A stretch of 30,088 nt of DNA from a virus, in the IMG/VR virus record IMGVR_UViG_3300007760_000595, positions 1 to 30,088 of that record, one strand, 5' to 3'. This document shows, piece after piece, positions 29,440 through 30,088 of this stretch. The translations under genes were made by a program, and so were the position numbers. The notes under the pieces were generated by a model that made no database searches, was not told the DNA's origin, and saw only the letters and a list, made by a program, of their open reading frames with translations. Numbering within the stretch: position 1 is the first letter of the stretch; each line of letters opens with the position of its first letter.

Positions 29440-30088
29440 CCGCAACAGATCAACAAATTGTAGACAAACTAGTTACCGCAAGGATTGCCTTACTTTTAAA
29501 ACATCCGTTTTTTGGCAACCTTGCAACTAGATTAAAATTAGTTAACGCAGATAATTGGATACCAACTGCTGGTACTGATGGCAGAAATTTTTATTACAAT
29601 ACTAAATTTATAGATAAACTTACACCAAAACAAGCAGAGTTTTTATTTGGTCACGAAGTTCTACATAATGTATTTGAACATATGTTAGTTAGACAAGGTA
29701 ATAGGCAACCAACATTATGGAATATTGCGGCGGATTATGCCGTTAATCAAATACTTGTTGAAAGCAAAATTGGTGAGATGCCAACAGGTAGTAATAAAGG
29801 TTTTCAGGATGACAAATATAAAGATTGGCCTGCAGAAAAAATATATGATGAATTATATAAAACTGCAAAAAAGAATGGTAAAAAAGCAATAGAAAAATTA
29901 GGTAAACTTATTGATGAACATATCGATTGGGACAAAGGTCTAGGAAAGAATGGAAAAGGAAAAGATAAAAAAGATGGAAAAGGACAACCTGTTTATACAA
30001 AAGACGAATTAAAGAAAATTAGAGATGAAGTTAAAGAAGCAATGATAAGTGCCGCACAAAGTACAGGTGCAGGTAGCTTACCTGGTGC
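29436..30088 (+). CDS. Metallopeptidase/VWA-type partner of MoxR (partial)
   Basis: The reading frame begins at ATG 29436, overlapping the MoxR stop, and runs off the window after 217 codons. His73-Glu74-Val-Leu-His77 is an HExxH zinc site in a helix (Phe-Gly-His-Glu-Val-Leu-His-Asn-Val-Phe-Glu-His), typical of the N-terminal domain in DUF2201-type proteins, whose C-terminal part is a VWA-like domain. The stretch after about residue 165 is Lys/Gly-rich and flexible. The C-terminal VWA-like domain would lie beyond the window. The pair MoxR plus this protein is a frequent marine-phage arrangement with unknown function. Confidence 0.75.
   Translation, partial: MTATDQQIVDKLVTARIALLLKHPFFGNLATRLKLVNADNWIPTAGTDGRNFYYNTKFIDKLTPKQAEFLFGHEVLHNVFEHMLVRQGNRQPTLWNIAADYAVNQILVESKIGEMPTGSNKGFQDDKYKDWPAEKIYDELYKTAKKNGKKAIEKLGKLIDEHIDWDKGLGKNGKGKDKKDGKGQPVYTKDELKKIRDEVKEAMISAAQSTGAGSLPG

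Noticed and set aside
1-30088. tRNA genes, CRISPR arrays, insertion sequences or integrase
   Set aside because: No cloverleaf-like sequence, spaced direct repeats, transposase or integrase motifs were seen; intergenic gaps are all shorter than 130 bases and are accounted for.

Overview
The window is a compact, AT-rich stretch of a T4-like phage genome. All 45 supported genes lie on the + strand, most start and stop codons touch or overlap, and no tRNA, rRNA, IS element, CRISPR array or integrase is visible. The phage assignment rests on a family B DNA polymerase close to gp43 in length and motifs, a gp45-type sliding clamp, an RNase H/5'-nuclease, a DsbA-like small protein, and T4-type late promoter boxes. 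The small-gene set, the N-terminal-twitch radical SAM proteins and the base composition resemble marine myoviruses such as cyanophages and pelagiphages. A marine, low-GC host such as SAR11 is plausible but is inference.

Layout. 1-1.7 kb: three genes of unknown function, two of them behind late-type boxes. 1.7-6.5 kb: dsbA-like, a small membrane protein, DNA polymerase, an inserted methyltransferase-like gene, sliding clamp. 6.5-9.5 kb: a 7-deazaguanine cluster with DpdA-like transglycosylase, a DUF465-like small protein, an unknown protein, a QueD/PTPS-like protein and another unknown. 9.5-13 kb: N-twitch radical SAM, a CDGSH-like mini-protein, glycosyltransferase, GalE. 13-16.2 kb: FolE, a 2OG-oxygenase-like protein, three small genes and GMP reductase, all overlapping. 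16.2-22.2 kb: a second N-twitch radical SAM, a tandem pair of related proteins, a self-contained yhhQ transport unit, two more putative sulfotransferase-like proteins and an SGNH hydrolase. 22.2-23.6 kb: cupin, micro-ORF, QueE. 23.6-27.5 kb: a 16-residue hydrophobic peptide, RNase H and a chain of unknowns. 27.5-30.1 kb: two unknowns, then a MoxR ATPase and a metallopeptidase/VWA-type partner cut by the window edge.

How it fits together. FolE, a QueD-like enzyme, QueE, YhhQ and DpdA together point to making or importing a 7-deazaguanine precursor and inserting it into phage DNA, a known anti-restriction strategy. QueC is not in the window. Radical SAM, sugar-transfer, sulfotransferase-like, hydrolase and oxygenase genes form an accessory modification layer with unknown targets.

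Two sequence-wide patterns stand out. (1) GCAGC and GCTGC were not found anywhere in the 30 kb by eye, and all 23 Ala-Ala codon junctions use GCG or GCC for the first Ala, although single alanines are mostly GCA/GCT. This looks like strict avoidance of GCWGC. (2) At least eight genes lack a Shine-Dalgarno sequence and have a promoter -10/late box ending only 5-6 nt before the ATG, which predicts leaderless mRNAs.
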